Positions 23,473-32,718 of a DNA stretch of 64,000 bases are shown here, piece by piece. The stretch is from UBA668 sp041918155 (GTDB lineage Bacteria > Actinomycetota > Acidimicrobiia > Acidimicrobiales > Ilumatobacteraceae). How positions within the stretch are numbered: position 1 is the stretch's first letter; every line of letters begins with the position of its first letter. Under the pieces are notes generated by a model. That model made no database searches, had not been told where the DNA came from, and was given only the letters and a program-made list of their open reading frames with translations. The stretch is from positions 1 through 64,000 of the forward strand of contig JAYRWH010000081.1 in NCBI GenBank assembly GCA_041918155.1, read 5' to 3'. Made by a program: the position numbers and the translations under genes.

Positions 23473-24162
23473 ATGACCGCCCCCGATAGTGCCGCCCACT
23501 ACGACCCTCTGGTTCAGCTCGCCCAGCCCGACCACCCCGATGCCGAAGCCGAAGCCAGGGCCGTCGCCGGTCGCGCCATACGCGACCTCGGTCACGCGAT
23601 GGCCGGCCGTCATTCCGCGATCGACCTGTTGGCCGAGACGGCCACGACGATCGACGCGCTGACGGCCCGATTCGATGCCGGTGCGCCGCGCACCCACAAG
23701 GAACAGGCCGCACGCGAGGGGCGGTGGGACGCGGCGCCGGCCAGCGGTGACGAGATGCGGGGCCATGACGAGCGGCCGATCTCGGGGCGCTCCAGCCCCT
23801 GGGGCCTCGACCTGCACGTGCGCCGCGACGGCGACGAGGCGGTGGCGTCCGTGACGTTCCGTGCGGCCCACGAGGGGGCGCCCGGTCGCAGTCACGGCGG
23901 CATCGTCGCCGCTCTGTTCGACGACGTGCTCGGCTTCGTGCTCACGATCCTCGAGCAGCCGGCCTACACCGGCGAGCTGACGATCCGCTACGAGGCAGGC
24001 ACGCCCATCGGCGTGCCGCTGGAATGCCGCTGCCGCCTCGAGCGGCGCGAAGGCCGCAAGCTCTATCTCACTGGCGAACTCACCGACAACGGCGCGGTGG
24101 TGGCGCGCACTCGCGGCCTGTTCATCGCCATCGACAAAGAACGGTTCATGGCTGGCGGCTGA
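23473..24162 (+). CDS. Hotdog-fold acyl-CoA thioesterase (PaaI/THEM4-like)
   Basis: 229 residues. The C-terminal 120 residues are a hotdog domain with GAPGRSHGGIVAALFDDVLG, where the conserved HGG and acidic residue form the thioesterase active site. The N-terminal 100 residues are Ala/Glu-rich and helical and resemble the leader part of THEM4-like proteins. ATG 23473 is the first good start. It should hydrolyse acyl-CoAs in the cytoplasm; chain-length preference cannot be told. No operon link to arsM is evident beyond a 49-base gap. Confidence 0.8.
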   Translation: MTAPDSAAHYDPLVQLAQPDHPDAEAEARAVAGRAIRDLGHAMAGRHSAIDLLAETATTIDALTARFDAGAPRTHKEQAAREGRWDAAPASGDEMRGHDERPISGRSSPWGLDLHVRRDGDEAVASVTFRAAHEGAPGRSHGGIVAALFDDVLGFVLTILEQPAYTGELTIRYEAGTPIGVPLECRCRLERREGRKLYLTGELTDNGAVVARTRGLFIAIDKERFMAGG

Positions 24163-24196
24163 CGTCGCCCACCTCCGTCGGCCGAGAACGAACCGG

Positions 24197-24739
24197 TCAG
24201 CCGAGGGCGGCTTCGATGGCGCTCACCAGCAACACGTCGTCGGGCGCCAGGTTCGGTGCGAAGCGACCGACCACCGCGCCGTCGCGACCGACGAGGAACT
24301 TCTCGAAATTCCACAGCACGTCGGGATCGTCGGTGGCGGCGATGCCGAAACCCTTCAGGCGCTCTCGGTGCGCTGCCGCGTTGCCCTGCGACGTGGCGAT
24401 GGCCGAGGTGAGCTCGCGATAGAGCGGGTGTTGGTCGTCGCCGACGACGCTGATCTTGGAGAACATCGGGAACGCGATCGAGTAGGTGGCGCGGCAGAAC
24501 TCGGCGATGTCGTCATCGCTACCGGGCTCCTGGCCGAGGAAGTTGTTGGCTGGGAAGCCGAGCACCACCAGGCCACGCTCGCGGTACTGCTCGTAGAGGC
24601 GCTCGAGTCCCTCGTACTGGGGGGTGAGACCGCACTTCGAAGCCACGTTGACGATCAGCAGCACCTTGCCCGAGTACTCGGCGAGGGTGGTGCTGGCTCC
24701 GGTGATCGTGGTCAGCGGGATGTCCTGGATGGTGGTCAT
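24197..24739 (-). CDS. Glutathione peroxidase-family thiol peroxidase
   Basis: 180 residues. Peroxidatic cysteine in NVASKCGLTPQYEGL near 37; the resolving-type cysteine is in AEFCRATYSIAFPMF. The middle motif, usually FPCNQFGxQEPG, is FPANNFLGQEPGS, so the structural cysteine is Ala and Gln is Asn. WNFEKFLV supplies the active-site Trp and Asn. This pattern fits a thioredoxin-dependent enzyme that reduces hydroperoxides. Start at ATG 24739; an upstream alternative at 24787 lacks a good ribosome site. Divergent from the tetR gene. Confidence 0.9.
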   Translation of the reverse strand: MTTIQDIPLTTITGASTTLAEYSGKVLLIVNVASKCGLTPQYEGLERLYEQYRERGLVVLGFPANNFLGQEPGSDDDIAEFCRATYSIAFPMFSKISVVGDDQHPLYRELTSAIATSQGNAAAHRERLKGFGIAATDDPDVLWNFEKFLVGRDGAVVGRFAPNLAPDDVLLVSAIEAALG

Positions 24740-24866
24740 GGTCGGTCGCTCCCTGGTGTGCGGTCGGCGTGCTGGAGTGACCAACACCGCGTTGGGCGGA
24801 TCTATGCCGCCGTCCGGCGACGTAGCTCATTGGTTCTCGAACGCGTCCCGAGACTAACGTCCACGC

Positions 24867-25499
24867 ATGGAGAACAGCTCGCCGGCGGGCGGCACTCGTG
24901 TCGATGGGCGTACGCGTCTGCTCGATACGGCCGAGGAACTGCTCGACCGTCATGGGATCGACGGGGTGTCGGTGCGCACGGTCACGAAGGCCGCCGGCCA
25001 CCGCAACTCGTCCGCGGTGAACTACCACTTCGGCAACCGCGACCAACTCATCACGGCCGTCTTCGAGCGTCGGCAGAAGTCGGTGGAGGCGCGTCGCTCG
25101 TCGATGCTCGCGGCGCTGGAGGCCCGGGGCGACATCACCCCCTACGAAGCCGTCGGCCTGGCAGTCCAACCGCTCGTGGAGCTGCTCGCCGACCTTCCCG
25201 GCCGCCGCTACCTGCGCCTGCTGCACCAAGCCGCCAACCACCCCGACTACTACCTGCGCACGGTGGAGCAGTACTCGCCCTCGGCGATGCGGGCTGCCGC
25301 CGTGGTGATGCCCCTGGTGGCCCACCTGCCTCGCGTTCGCCAGGCACACCGACTGCGGCTCGGTCTCGGCATCACGCTCGCTGCGTTGGCCGATCAAGCG
25401 CGGCTGATCGACACCCCGTCACCGCCGCGGCCCGTGCTCGATCCGGCCGAGCTCGCCGACGACCTGATCCGCGTCATCCTCGCCGCGCTCGCGGCCTGA
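24867..25499 (+). CDS. TetR-family transcriptional regulator
   Basis: 210 residues. The N-terminal helix-turn-helix is clear: RLLDTAEELLDRHGIDGVSV, then AAGHRNSSAVNYHFGNRDQL. The C-terminal ligand domain is helical and not diagnostic. Upstream, TCTCG (24835-24839) and CGAGA (24849-24853) form a small inverted repeat close to the start that could be its operator. It may control the divergent glutathione peroxidase, but that is inference. Confidence 0.9.
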   Translation: MENSSPAGGTRVDGRTRLLDTAEELLDRHGIDGVSVRTVTKAAGHRNSSAVNYHFGNRDQLITAVFERRQKSVEARRSSMLAALEARGDITPYEAVGLAVQPLVELLADLPGRRYLRLLHQAANHPDYYLRTVEQYSPSAMRAAAVVMPLVAHLPRVRQAHRLRLGLGITLAALADQARLIDTPSPPRPVLDPAELADDLIRVILAALAA

Positions 25500-25973
25500 C
25501 CCGCGCCGGCTCGCCACGAGCCAGTGACGGCGGCAGGCGTCGCGGAGTTGCGCCGCCGCGCCGATCAACGCCAAGTGCACGCCGCCCACGAAGCACACCG
25601 CGGCGGTCACGCCACCGACGCCGAATCCGTACCACATCGCGGCGGCACCGGCGGCCGCCAGCAGCGCGCCGATCCCGGCAAGGTGGCCAGGGTGCGCCGT
25701 CGTCCGCGGCGTCTCGCGGAGGTCGCCGAACAAGCGGGCGAAGCCGGCGGCCGTCGCCATCACCGCGAACACGAAGCCGATCAACCCCATGCCCATTGAT
25801 GCGCCGAGCCCGCAGCTGAGGGGATCCTCGGTCGGGCCGCAGGACGCGGCGGTGCCCGACGCGAGGAGGTAGGTGAGGATCGGGCCACCCACGAGCGCCC
25901 CGACCACCAGCCAGAGGCCGGTCGGTGGCGGGGCGCCGTGGGAATGACGCGATGAAGGGAGGCGATCGGTCAT
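25419..25973 (-). CDS. Hypothetical membrane protein
   Basis: 184 residues with four likely membrane helices (about 20-40, 58-80, 98-115 and 118-138). Two cysteines in the first external loop (SCGPTEDPLSCG) could form a disulfide. The gene converges on tetR and overlaps its 3' end by 81 bases. The last 27 residues, charged and Gly/Arg-rich, are encoded in that overlap, so the native stop or frame deserves a check. Family unrecognised. Confidence 0.55.
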   Translation of the reverse strand: MTDRLPSSRHSHGAPPPTGLWLVVGALVGGPILTYLLASGTAASCGPTEDPLSCGLGASMGMGLIGFVFAVMATAAGFARLFGDLRETPRTTAHPGHLAGIGALLAAAGAAAMWYGFGVGGVTAAVCFVGGVHLALIGAAAQLRDACRRHWLVASRRGSGRERGEDDADQVVGELGRIEHGPRR

Positions 25974-26300
25974 CTCGTCATCCCACGATCAATGTTCAGC
26001 ACTCGTGCAGTGCGGAGGGTCTCCGGGTCGGGATACCGTCCGGATTCCAACCGTCTCACCACTTCACTGTGGGCGTAACCGGGCGTGCTCGACAGGGACC
26101 TTTGCCTCTACCCTGGTGGCGTCGAGTGTGCTGCAGGTGCGCCTCGGCGTGGCCGCCGAGAACGGAGCCTGGCCGCCAGTGGCGTATTAGTGGTCGCGCG
26201 GAGTCATTCCTCACGTCAAATGCCTGACCGCAACCCACCGCGGAACAAAGCAGCTCGACCTGAACTAATACAGCTGAACGATGGCGCTAAGGTGGCGGCT
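25974..26300. other. Non-coding stretch with a fragmentary helix-turn-helix-like frame
   Basis: No intact gene is visible. On the - strand, between stop codons at about 26110 and 25970, a short frame reads SEVVRRLESGRYPDPETLR, reminiscent of the end of an Xre-type DNA-binding domain. It lacks a start and the preceding helix, so it may be a remnant or chance. A small hairpin (GCACT/AGTGC near 25999-26013) is present. GC content drops toward 26230-26290, where the promoter of the gene at 26301 is likely to be. Confidence 0.35.
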
Positions 26301-26717
26301 ATGGCAGCGACAAAAGGTTCAAAGGGAACGATGAGTGCCGAGCACAAGGCCGCGCTCGCAGAAGGCCGTACCGAGGGTCGCGTCGTGCGCGAGTACCTCG
26401 AGGCAATCCGGTCGAGCAAGGGCAAACCAGGCCGCAAGCGCACGGTGGAATCCGTGTCGAAGCGGCTCGCCACGATCGGGACCGAAATGGCCGCGGCCAG
26501 TCCCGTTCGCGAGCTGGAATTGGCGCAGGAGCGCATCGACCTCGAGCGCGAATTGGCCGCGATGGCCAACCGCGTCGACCCGAAGTCGCTCGAGGCCAAG
26601 TTCGTCGAGGTGGCCGCCGGCTACAGCACGCGCAAGGGCATCTCGTACGGCGCATGGCGCGCGGTTGGCGTCGATGCGGCCGTGTTGAAGAAGGCTGGCA
26701 TCGGTCGCGGCGGCTGA
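26301..26717 (+). CDS. Small basic hypothetical protein, actinobacterial type
   Basis: 138 residues from ATG 26301; in-frame starts at 26220 or 26085 are less likely. The sequence begins with a basic KGSKGTMSAEHKAALAEG segment, continues as a charged helix pair and ends with SYGAWRAVGVDAAVLKKAGI, which looks like a small helix-turn-helix or Lsr2-like C-terminal helical unit. It may bind nucleic acid. No name can be given with confidence. It stands alone, convergent with the aldo/keto reductase gene. Confidence 0.6.
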   Translation: MAATKGSKGTMSAEHKAALAEGRTEGRVVREYLEAIRSSKGKPGRKRTVESVSKRLATIGTEMAAASPVRELELAQERIDLERELAAMANRVDPKSLEAKFVEVAAGYSTRKGISYGAWRAVGVDAAVLKKAGIGRGG

Positions 26718-26736
26718 TCCACAGCCGGCAGCCCGC

Positions 26737-27705
26737 TCAGAACCCCTGCACGGGTTGTGGCCTGTACGGAGCTTCGAGGCGGGCGGCTTCCTCGTCGGTG
26801 AGCGTGATGTCGAGCGCGCCCAGCGCGTCATCGAGGTGGTGGGGCTTGGTGACGCCCACGATCGGCGCCACGACTGCCGGGTGGCGCGTCACCCACGCGA
26901 GCGCCACCGCGGAGCGGGCGACCCCGCGCTCCGCGGCGATCTCGCCGACGCGGGTGACGATCTCGGGATTGGCCGTGCCGTAGAGCGTCTTGCCGAATTC
27001 GTCGGTGTCGAGGCGGGCAGTGCTGGTGGCCGGGTCGCGGGCCAGGAGACCGCGGGCCATCGGGCTCCAGGGGACCACGCCCACACCCTGGTCGAGGCAC
27101 AAGGGCAGCATCTCGCGCTCCTCCTCGCGGTACAACAGGTTGTAGTGGTTCTGCATGGTGACGAAGCGGGTCCAGCCGTTGCGCTCGGCGACCTGCTGGG
27201 CCTTCGCGAACTGCCAGGCCCACATCGACGAGGCGCCGATGTGCAGGGCCTTGCCGGCCTTCACCACATCGTGCAGGGCCTCCATCGTCTCCTCGATCGG
27301 CGTCCGCGGATCCCAACGGTGGATCTGGTAGAGGTCGACATAGTCAGTTCCGAGCCGGCGCAGGCTGGCGTCGATTTCGAACATGATCGCCTTGCGCGAC
27401 AGGCCGCGGCCGTTGGGGCCCTTGCGCATCACTCCGTGAACCTTGGTAGCGAGCACGATCTCCTCGCGGCGGGCGTATTCGGCAAGCGCGCGGCCGACGA
27501 TCTCCTCGCTCGTGCCGCCGGAGTACACATTGGCCGTGTCGAAGAAGTTGATGCCCGCCTCCACCGCGCGGCGAATGAACGGGCGACTCTGTTCCTCGTC
27601 GAGGGCCCATGGGTGGTTGCCGCGGTCGGCGACGCCGTAGCTCATGCAACCGAGACATACGCGCGAAACGTCCATCCCGGTGCTGCCCAGCTTCACGTAC
27701 TTCAT
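26737..27705 (-). CDS. Aldo/keto reductase
   Basis: 322 residues, TIM-barrel reductase using NADPH. Catalytic residues can be placed: Asp in NFFDTANVYSGG, Tyr in the same block, Lys in ATKVHG and His in YQIHRWDP. SRVCLGCMSYG and PWSPMARGLL are typical of the AKR11/12-like bacterial group. ATG 27705 has GGGAG five bases upstream; ATG 27717 instead overlaps the previous gene's stop (TGATG), so either is possible. It forms an operon with the upstream hotdog gene. Confidence 0.93.
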   Translation of the reverse strand: MKYVKLGSTGMDVSRVCLGCMSYGVADRGNHPWALDEEQSRPFIRRAVEAGINFFDTANVYSGGTSEEIVGRALAEYARREEIVLATKVHGVMRKGPNGRGLSRKAIMFEIDASLRRLGTDYVDLYQIHRWDPRTPIEETMEALHDVVKAGKALHIGASSMWAWQFAKAQQVAERNGWTRFVTMQNHYNLLYREEEREMLPLCLDQGVGVVPWSPMARGLLARDPATSTARLDTDEFGKTLYGTANPEIVTRVGEIAAERGVARSAVALAWVTRHPAVVAPIVGVTKPHHLDDALGALDITLTDEEAARLEAPYRPQPVQGF

Positions 27706-27716
27706 CGCATCTCCCA

Positions 27717-28208
27717 TCAGGCCGGAGTGCCGAGCACGAGGAATTCGGCGCTGAGGGCCGGCCGCTCACTGCCCTTGACCTCCATTGTCACCCGGTTGCG
27801 CATCAGGATGCCCGACGTCTTCTGGGTGACTTCGAGCAGTACGACGCGCAGGCGCAACTCGTCATCGACGTACACGGTGTGGGGGAAGCGCACCTTGTCG
27901 AAGCCATAGTTGTACGACACCCACGCCTCGCTCCAGAACGGGTAGTTGTTGAAGAACGCGGCCTGCACGAGCGACACCAACATCACGCCGTCGATGTTGT
28001 CGTCGCCGCGGGGAAACGAAGCATTGGTGGAGGTGTTGCTGGCCTCCGCGGTGGAATCGACGGACCAGTGGAACGAGTCGAGGTGGGCGCGGTCGACCAT
28101 GCGCCAGTCGGTGACGAACAGCTCCTGGCCCACATGGCCGAAGGCTTGCTCCACTGGCAACGTGCCGGCCCTGGGCGACCTGCTCCACAGCAGCGACGGC
28201 GTGGTCAT
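27717..28208 (-). CDS. Hotdog-fold thioesterase-like protein
   Basis: 163 residues with the pattern of a MaoC/thioesterase-type hotdog protein: an N-terminal region about SFHWSVDSTAEAS, then DNIDGVMLVSLVQAAFFNN and a C-terminal strand series including RNRVTMEVKGS. I cannot name the substrate. Start ATG 28208 has a ribosome site (GAGGGGG) upstream. Its stop overlaps an alternative start of the aldo/keto reductase. Divergent from an acyl-CoA ligase, which suggests a shared role in acyl-CoA metabolism. Confidence 0.7.
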   Translation of the reverse strand: MTTPSLLWSRSPRAGTLPVEQAFGHVGQELFVTDWRMVDRAHLDSFHWSVDSTAEASNTSTNASFPRGDDNIDGVMLVSLVQAAFFNNYPFWSEAWVSYNYGFDKVRFPHTVYVDDELRLRVVLLEVTQKTSGILMRNRVTMEVKGSERPALSAEFLVLGTPA

Positions 28209-28292
28209 GGCGGAACCCCCTCTGGTTCGTCTCGAGCGGCAGCTTATGGTCGAATAGCCGACGGCGCCGAAGGGTGGTGCCGAGGAGACGTC

Positions 28293-29867
28293 ATGGAACT
28301 CCCCGACTTCGAACGACTCATCGACGCTCCGCGCCACTACGCCGCGCGCACACCCGACGCGCCGGCCACCTGGTTCGAAGGGGCCACCCTCACCTTCAGC
28401 GAACTCGACCTCGCCGCCGACGCGTGCGCCCGCGGGCTGATCGCTCAGGGAGTGCGGCCCGGCGACCGCGTCGCTGTGCTCAGCACCCCGCGCCCCGAGT
28501 TCCTCGTGGCCCTCCTGGGTGTGCAGCGAGCAGGTGCGATCTATGTCGGCATCAACCCGTCCTACACCAGGCGCGAACAGCTGCACGTGTTGCACGACAG
28601 CGAACCGGTGAGGGTGCTCTCCATCGCCGGGTTCGTCGGGCGCGACTTCGCCGCCGAGCTGGCCGGTCTGCTGGCCGAGGTGCCATCGGTGAAAGGTTGC
28701 CACCGCCTCGACGATGGTGCTGCTGTGGGGCCCCTCGGCGCGTGGGCTGACCTGCTGGCCGCCGCCGATATGACGGCGCCGCTGCCCGAGCCCGCACCGC
28801 ACGACGCAGCGGCGCTCGTCTACACATCGGGATCCACCGGCGCGCCGAAGGGTGCGCTGCTGCCCCACTGCGCGCTCGCCTACGGAGCGATCGTCGATGC
28901 GCGGGGAATGAACGTCGCCCTGCCCGCAGGCACCTCGCCGCGGGTTGCGTGCAACCTGCCCACCAACCACATCGGCTGCATCGTGGACGTGTGCGGCACC
29001 ATGCTCGTCAGCGGTGGGATGACCGCGTTCGTCGAACAATTCGACCCCGAGGGTATGTTGCGCATGATCGAGGAGTTGCACCTCACCAACCTGCAGCACG
29101 TGCCTACCGTGATCCAGATGCTGACCATGCACCCCGACTTCGACACTCGCGATCTCAGCAGTCTGCACGTGGTTGCGTGGGGTGGCGCTCCGCTGCCGCT
29201 CGATACGATCCGCATCTATCGGGCGATGGGGGTGCACCTGCAGACCGTGTACGGCCAGACCGAGACGATCGCCAATATCACCGCCAGCGCGCCGGGTAGC
29301 ACCGACGAGGCGCTCGCCGAGACCGTCGGGCAACCGAACCCCGACGCGCTCGTGCGTATCGTCGATGAGGAGGGCAACGACGTGCCCGACGGGGTGGAAG
29401 GTGAGGTGCTGTACCGCCACCCGGCCCAGTTCCTCGGCTACTTCCGCAATCCTGAGGCGACGGCGCGCACGATCACCGCGGATGGTTCGATTCGTACCGG
29501 CGACATCGCCGTGCGGCGGGCCGACGGCAACTTCAGCCTGGTCGGCCGGCGTAGCGACATGTACAAGTCCGGTGGGCTCAACGTGTACCCGCGTGAGGTG
29601 GAACTCGAGCTGGAGGCTCACCCGGGTGTCGCCCTCGCGGCGATCGTCGGTGTGCCCGACGGGAAGTACGGCGAGGTGGGGGTGGCGTATGTGCTGCGGT
29701 CGCCAGGCGCGCGGCCGACGGCAGAGGAGCTGGCGGCGTGGTGCAAGGAGCGCGTCGCCGGCTACAAGGTGCCCAAGCGCTTCGATGTGCGCGACGAGCT
29801 GCCACTGCTGCCCATTGGGAAGGTCGACAAGCAGGCGCTGAAGGCGGACGCGTGCTTCGGGGGCTGA
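28293..29867 (+). CDS. AMP-dependent acyl-CoA synthetase
   Basis: 524 residues, ANL superfamily. The ATP loop YTSGSTGAPKGALL lies near 176-190, the VYGQTET motif near 318, the hinge TGDIAVRRADGNFSLVGR near 405, and the catalytic lysine in LPIGKVDKQAL near 515. SDMYKSGGLNVYPREVE is the usual A8-like segment. It activates a carboxylic acid to acyl-CoA; the acid is not known. The ribosome site GAGGAG lies before ATG 28293. Confidence 0.93.
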   Translation: MELPDFERLIDAPRHYAARTPDAPATWFEGATLTFSELDLAADACARGLIAQGVRPGDRVAVLSTPRPEFLVALLGVQRAGAIYVGINPSYTRREQLHVLHDSEPVRVLSIAGFVGRDFAAELAGLLAEVPSVKGCHRLDDGAAVGPLGAWADLLAAADMTAPLPEPAPHDAAALVYTSGSTGAPKGALLPHCALAYGAIVDARGMNVALPAGTSPRVACNLPTNHIGCIVDVCGTMLVSGGMTAFVEQFDPEGMLRMIEELHLTNLQHVPTVIQMLTMHPDFDTRDLSSLHVVAWGGAPLPLDTIRIYRAMGVHLQTVYGQTETIANITASAPGSTDEALAETVGQPNPDALVRIVDEEGNDVPDGVEGEVLYRHPAQFLGYFRNPEATARTITADGSIRTGDIAVRRADGNFSLVGRRSDMYKSGGLNVYPREVELELEAHPGVALAAIVGVPDGKYGEVGVAYVLRSPGARPTAEELAAWCKERVAGYKVPKRFDVRDELPLLPIGKVDKQALKADACFGG

Positions 29868-29869
29868 TC

Positions 29870-31075
29870 GTGCGGGCCACCGATCTGGCACGCGCACTCT
29901 CGGCGCGCGCCGTCAGTGCGATCGCGGTCGTGACGGCAGCGCTGTTCGCGTTCGCGCGCGCGTGGCGGCTCGGCAGCGCCGGGGCCTTTGTGCTCGCCGG
30001 CGACGTGTTCACCGACCCGGCACAGGTGCCTGGCCACATCCCCGTGCGTTCGGGGTTCGGCTTCGACGGGCAGTTCTTCTATCGCCTGGCCTCCTCGCCG
30101 ACCGCCACGGGGATGGGTCGTGTCGACGGCATCGTCTTCGACTACAAGGTGCGTGGCGGCCGCATCGGGTACCCGGCGCTGGCGTGGGTGGCGTCGCTCG
30201 GTGGTCGGCCGGGTCTCTTGGCGGTGGCGATGATCGCGGTCAACGTGGTGGCCGTCGGCGTGCTCGCGTGGGTCGCCGCCCACCTCGCCGCCGACCACGG
30301 GCGCGCCGCCGCATGGGGCCTCGCGGTGGCCGGGTACTGGGGCTTCGGCATCGTGCTCGGCCGCGATCTCGCAGAACTCGTGGCCGCGGCGTCGGTGTTC
30401 GGTGCGGTGCTACTGGTCGGCCGCCGCCGCTACCTGTGGGCGAGCGTGCCGGCCACGCTGGCCGTGCTGACGCGCGAGCAGTGCGTGCTCGCCGTGACCG
30501 CGATCGCGGTGGGCGCGCTGGTGGCCGAACACCGGCGCGGCCCGCGGCGTGCGGCGCTCACCGGCGTCGCCTCGCTCGTCGCGCTGCCCGCGGCAGTGTT
30601 CGTCGTGTGGCAACTGCTCGTTGCTTCGGTGGTCGGCGAGTTTCCGGCGACGAGCACATCGGTGAACACCACCTACCCGTTCGCCGACTTCGCCCGGTCG
30701 TTGCGGGGCTGGGTGCGCATGTTCGGCGACGGCCTCGCCTCGGCGCACCACTTCAGCATCGGTGCCTCGCTGCCGCTGCTGGGGTTCGTCTCGCTCGCAG
30801 GGCTGGTGGGGCTGGCGGTCACGTCCGACGGACTGCGCCTCGCGTGGCAGGAACGGCCGTGGGAGCCGCTGCTGGTGCTCGCCGGCATCGCTGTGTTCGC
30901 GTGTTCGAGCTGGATCGTGCTCAACGACCCGTTCGATTTCCGCCAGTCCTACGAGTTGGCCGGCGCGTCGTGGTTGGTGCTGTGGGCCGCACCGGCGAGG
31001 CGTCGCCGCGTTGCGCTGGCCCTCGTCGTGCCGGTGACCCTGCTGGCGTTCGCGTTCCGCTGCGCCTACGCCTGA
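29870..31075 (+). CDS. Polytopic membrane protein, possibly GT-C-type glycosyltransferase
   Basis: 401 residues with about ten membrane helices and a GTG start two bases after the ligase stop. Near the N-terminus an extracellular loop has GFDGQFFYRLASSPTA and FDYKVRGGRIGYPALAW. A DGQFFY-type motif after the first helix with a following arginine-rich loop is common in GT-C-fold glycosyltransferases and cell-surface glycopolymer proteins. No further catalytic evidence is visible. It ends inside the 3' end of the convergent DUF2520 gene by 10 bases. Confidence 0.6.
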   Translation: MRATDLARALSARAVSAIAVVTAALFAFARAWRLGSAGAFVLAGDVFTDPAQVPGHIPVRSGFGFDGQFFYRLASSPTATGMGRVDGIVFDYKVRGGRIGYPALAWVASLGGRPGLLAVAMIAVNVVAVGVLAWVAAHLAADHGRAAAWGLAVAGYWGFGIVLGRDLAELVAAASVFGAVLLVGRRRYLWASVPATLAVLTREQCVLAVTAIAVGALVAEHRRGPRRAALTGVASLVALPAAVFVVWQLLVASVVGEFPATSTSVNTTYPFADFARSLRGWVRMFGDGLASAHHFSIGASLPLLGFVSLAGLVGLAVTSDGLRLAWQERPWEPLLVLAGIAVFACSSWIVLNDPFDFRQSYELAGASWLVLWAAPARRRRVALALVVPVTLLAFAFRCAYA

Positions 31076-31797
31076 TCGCCGCGCACCATCGCGCGGGTTC
31101 TTTCGCACAGGGCGTCGAACAGAACCAGTAGTTCGGGTGTGCGCTCCGCCACGGCGGCCCGTTGACGGCTCACGGTGGCCTCGTCGCCGCGAGCGATCGG
31201 GCCGGTGATCGCGGTGCGGCCGCCGAACATGGCCCAGTTCTCCGTCGCCGCGCGCACGAGGGGCACCAGGATCTGCCGGTCGGCGCCCGTGGTGGCGAGC
31301 AGCTGCTCGGCCGCGTCCTCCAGCGTGACGAGGAAGTTCGAGGCGATCGACGCGGCAGCGTGGTAGGCGGGCCGGTCGCGATCGCTGATCTCCACGGCGT
31401 GCATGCCGAGCTCGGTGGCCAGCTGACGGGCGATGGCGAGCGCCCGCGGGGTGGAGCCGGCCACCGCCGCGCCCGCCCCGCGGAACGCCGCGCCGGCCAG
31501 GGTGACGGTCATCAGCGGGTGGAGGCCGAACGCCTCGTGCGGGGCCAATACGTCCAGCCCGATCGCTCCTGCACAGTGGCCCACGAGCGGCCCGCGCCGG
31601 ACGGCCCCGGCAGCAGCGGCGATCGCGCCGTCGGGCACGGCGAGCAGCACGGTGTCGTAGCCGACACCGTCGAAGCCATGCCCGAACGGCCCGTGGGCAT
31701 CGGTCAATGCGGCGGCGAGCGCCTGGCCCATGCGGCCCGAGCCGACGATCGCCAGGCGTCCCTCGGGTCGCTCACGCACGACGGGCCCTTGCTGCAC
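31066..31797 (-). CDS. Rossmann-fold DUF2520 oxidoreductase-like protein
   Basis: 243 residues. RLAIVGSGRMGQALAAAL is the nucleotide-binding loop, and LVGHCAGAIGLDVL plus FGLHPLMTV are typical of the DUF2520/F420-NADP reductase-like group. The C-terminal half is helical, with AYHAAASIASNFLVTL and a long helix resembling 6-phosphogluconate dehydrogenase-like dimerisation domains. The family often neighbours pantothenate genes, but these are absent here. Substrate unknown. Confidence 0.8.
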   Translation of the reverse strand: MQQGPVVRERPEGRLAIVGSGRMGQALAAALTDAHGPFGHGFDGVGYDTVLLAVPDGAIAAAAGAVRRGPLVGHCAGAIGLDVLAPHEAFGLHPLMTVTLAGAAFRGAGAAVAGSTPRALAIARQLATELGMHAVEISDRDRPAYHAAASIASNFLVTLEDAAEQLLATTGADRQILVPLVRAATENWAMFGGRTAITGPIARGDEATVSRQRAAVAERTPELLVLFDALCERTRAMVRGDQA

Positions 31798-31828
31798 GCG
31801 CTGAGTCTCCCACGGCTGCGCCGGGCCG

Positions 31829-32671
31829 TCAGGGTGCGGGCAGGTAGTCCTCCAGCCGCGCCACCGTCAGGCCCAGCCGGTCGAGTTCGGCGAACACCGT
31901 CTGCAGGTCGGTGTAGAGATCGTCGCGGAAGTGGAAGATGAGGATGTCGCCGGGCTTGATGGAGCCCCCGTACGTGACGATCGTGCTGTGGTTCACCGAC
32001 ACATGCCACAACACCACCGCGCGCAGGCCACAACTGCGCGCGGCGCGAACGGTGTCGCTGTTCCATTCGCCGTACGGCGGGCGGAAGAACGGCCCGGACA
32101 CACCGTTCTCCGCCTCAGCGATGGCCTTGGCCCCGCCACAGATCTCGCGCACCTGGCCTCTGTAGTCGAGGGCCTTCAGGTGAATGTGGCGGATGGTGTG
32201 CGAGTTCACCGTCCCGCCGAGGTCGACGAAGCGCTGGAAATAGGCCGGGTCGTCGCGCACCGCCGAGGCCACGATGAACAGGGTGGCCGTTGCCCCGTGC
32301 TCGGCGAGCAGGTCGGGGATGCGCGGGTCGCGCTCGAAGCCGTCGTCGATCGTGAGGAACACCACCGGGTCGGTGGTCTCGATGTGGGTGAGGACGGCCG
32401 TGCTCTTGTGGACTTCCAGCGGAGCGATCGGATACCGCTGCCACGGCAGGATCGTGGTCGTGGTGGTCGCGAGCGTGGTGGGCGGGGCAGTCGTGGTGGC
32501 GAGGGCGGTCGTGGTCGTGGCGAGGGCGGTCGTAGTGGTCGCCGCCGTCGGGGCAGCGGCGCCTCCGCCGTCCTGGCCCGAGCAGGCCGCCAGCGCACAA
32601 GCGACGAGTACCCCGGCGCGTCGAGCGCGATGGCCGGCGATGACCGCTGCGGGGCGCGTCCCTGTGCTCAC
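31829..32671 (-). CDS. Lipoprotein polysaccharide deacetylase (NodB-type)
   Basis: 280 residues from GTG 32671. A signal with lipobox LAAC (residues about 26-29) anchors it, followed by a Thr-rich stalk of about 35 residues. The NodB domain has FLTIDDGFERD (metal and base Asp), NSHTIRHIHLKAL (two metal His) and FFRPPYGEWN (catalytic Arg region). The usual fourth motif Asp/Trp is changed to LWHVSVNH, while ILIFHF supplies the last His. It should remove acetyl groups from wall polymers outside the cell. Confidence 0.88.
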   Translation of the reverse strand: MSTGTRPAAVIAGHRARRAGVLVACALAACSGQDGGGAAAPTAATTTTALATTTTALATTTAPPTTLATTTTTILPWQRYPIAPLEVHKSTAVLTHIETTDPVVFLTIDDGFERDPRIPDLLAEHGATATLFIVASAVRDDPAYFQRFVDLGGTVNSHTIRHIHLKALDYRGQVREICGGAKAIAEAENGVSGPFFRPPYGEWNSDTVRAARSCGLRAVVLWHVSVNHSTIVTYGGSIKPGDILIFHFRDDLYTDLQTVFAELDRLGLTVARLEDYLPAP

Positions 32672-32718
32672 GAGCGAGCAGGCTAGACGATTGTTCGTCG
32701 GGCCTGCTGGGCCATGGC

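Noticed and set aside
25974..26300. Possible tRNA gene
   Set aside because: A GGTTGGAATCC segment recalls a T-arm, but no acceptor stem, anticodon arm or CCA-compatible end can be folded.
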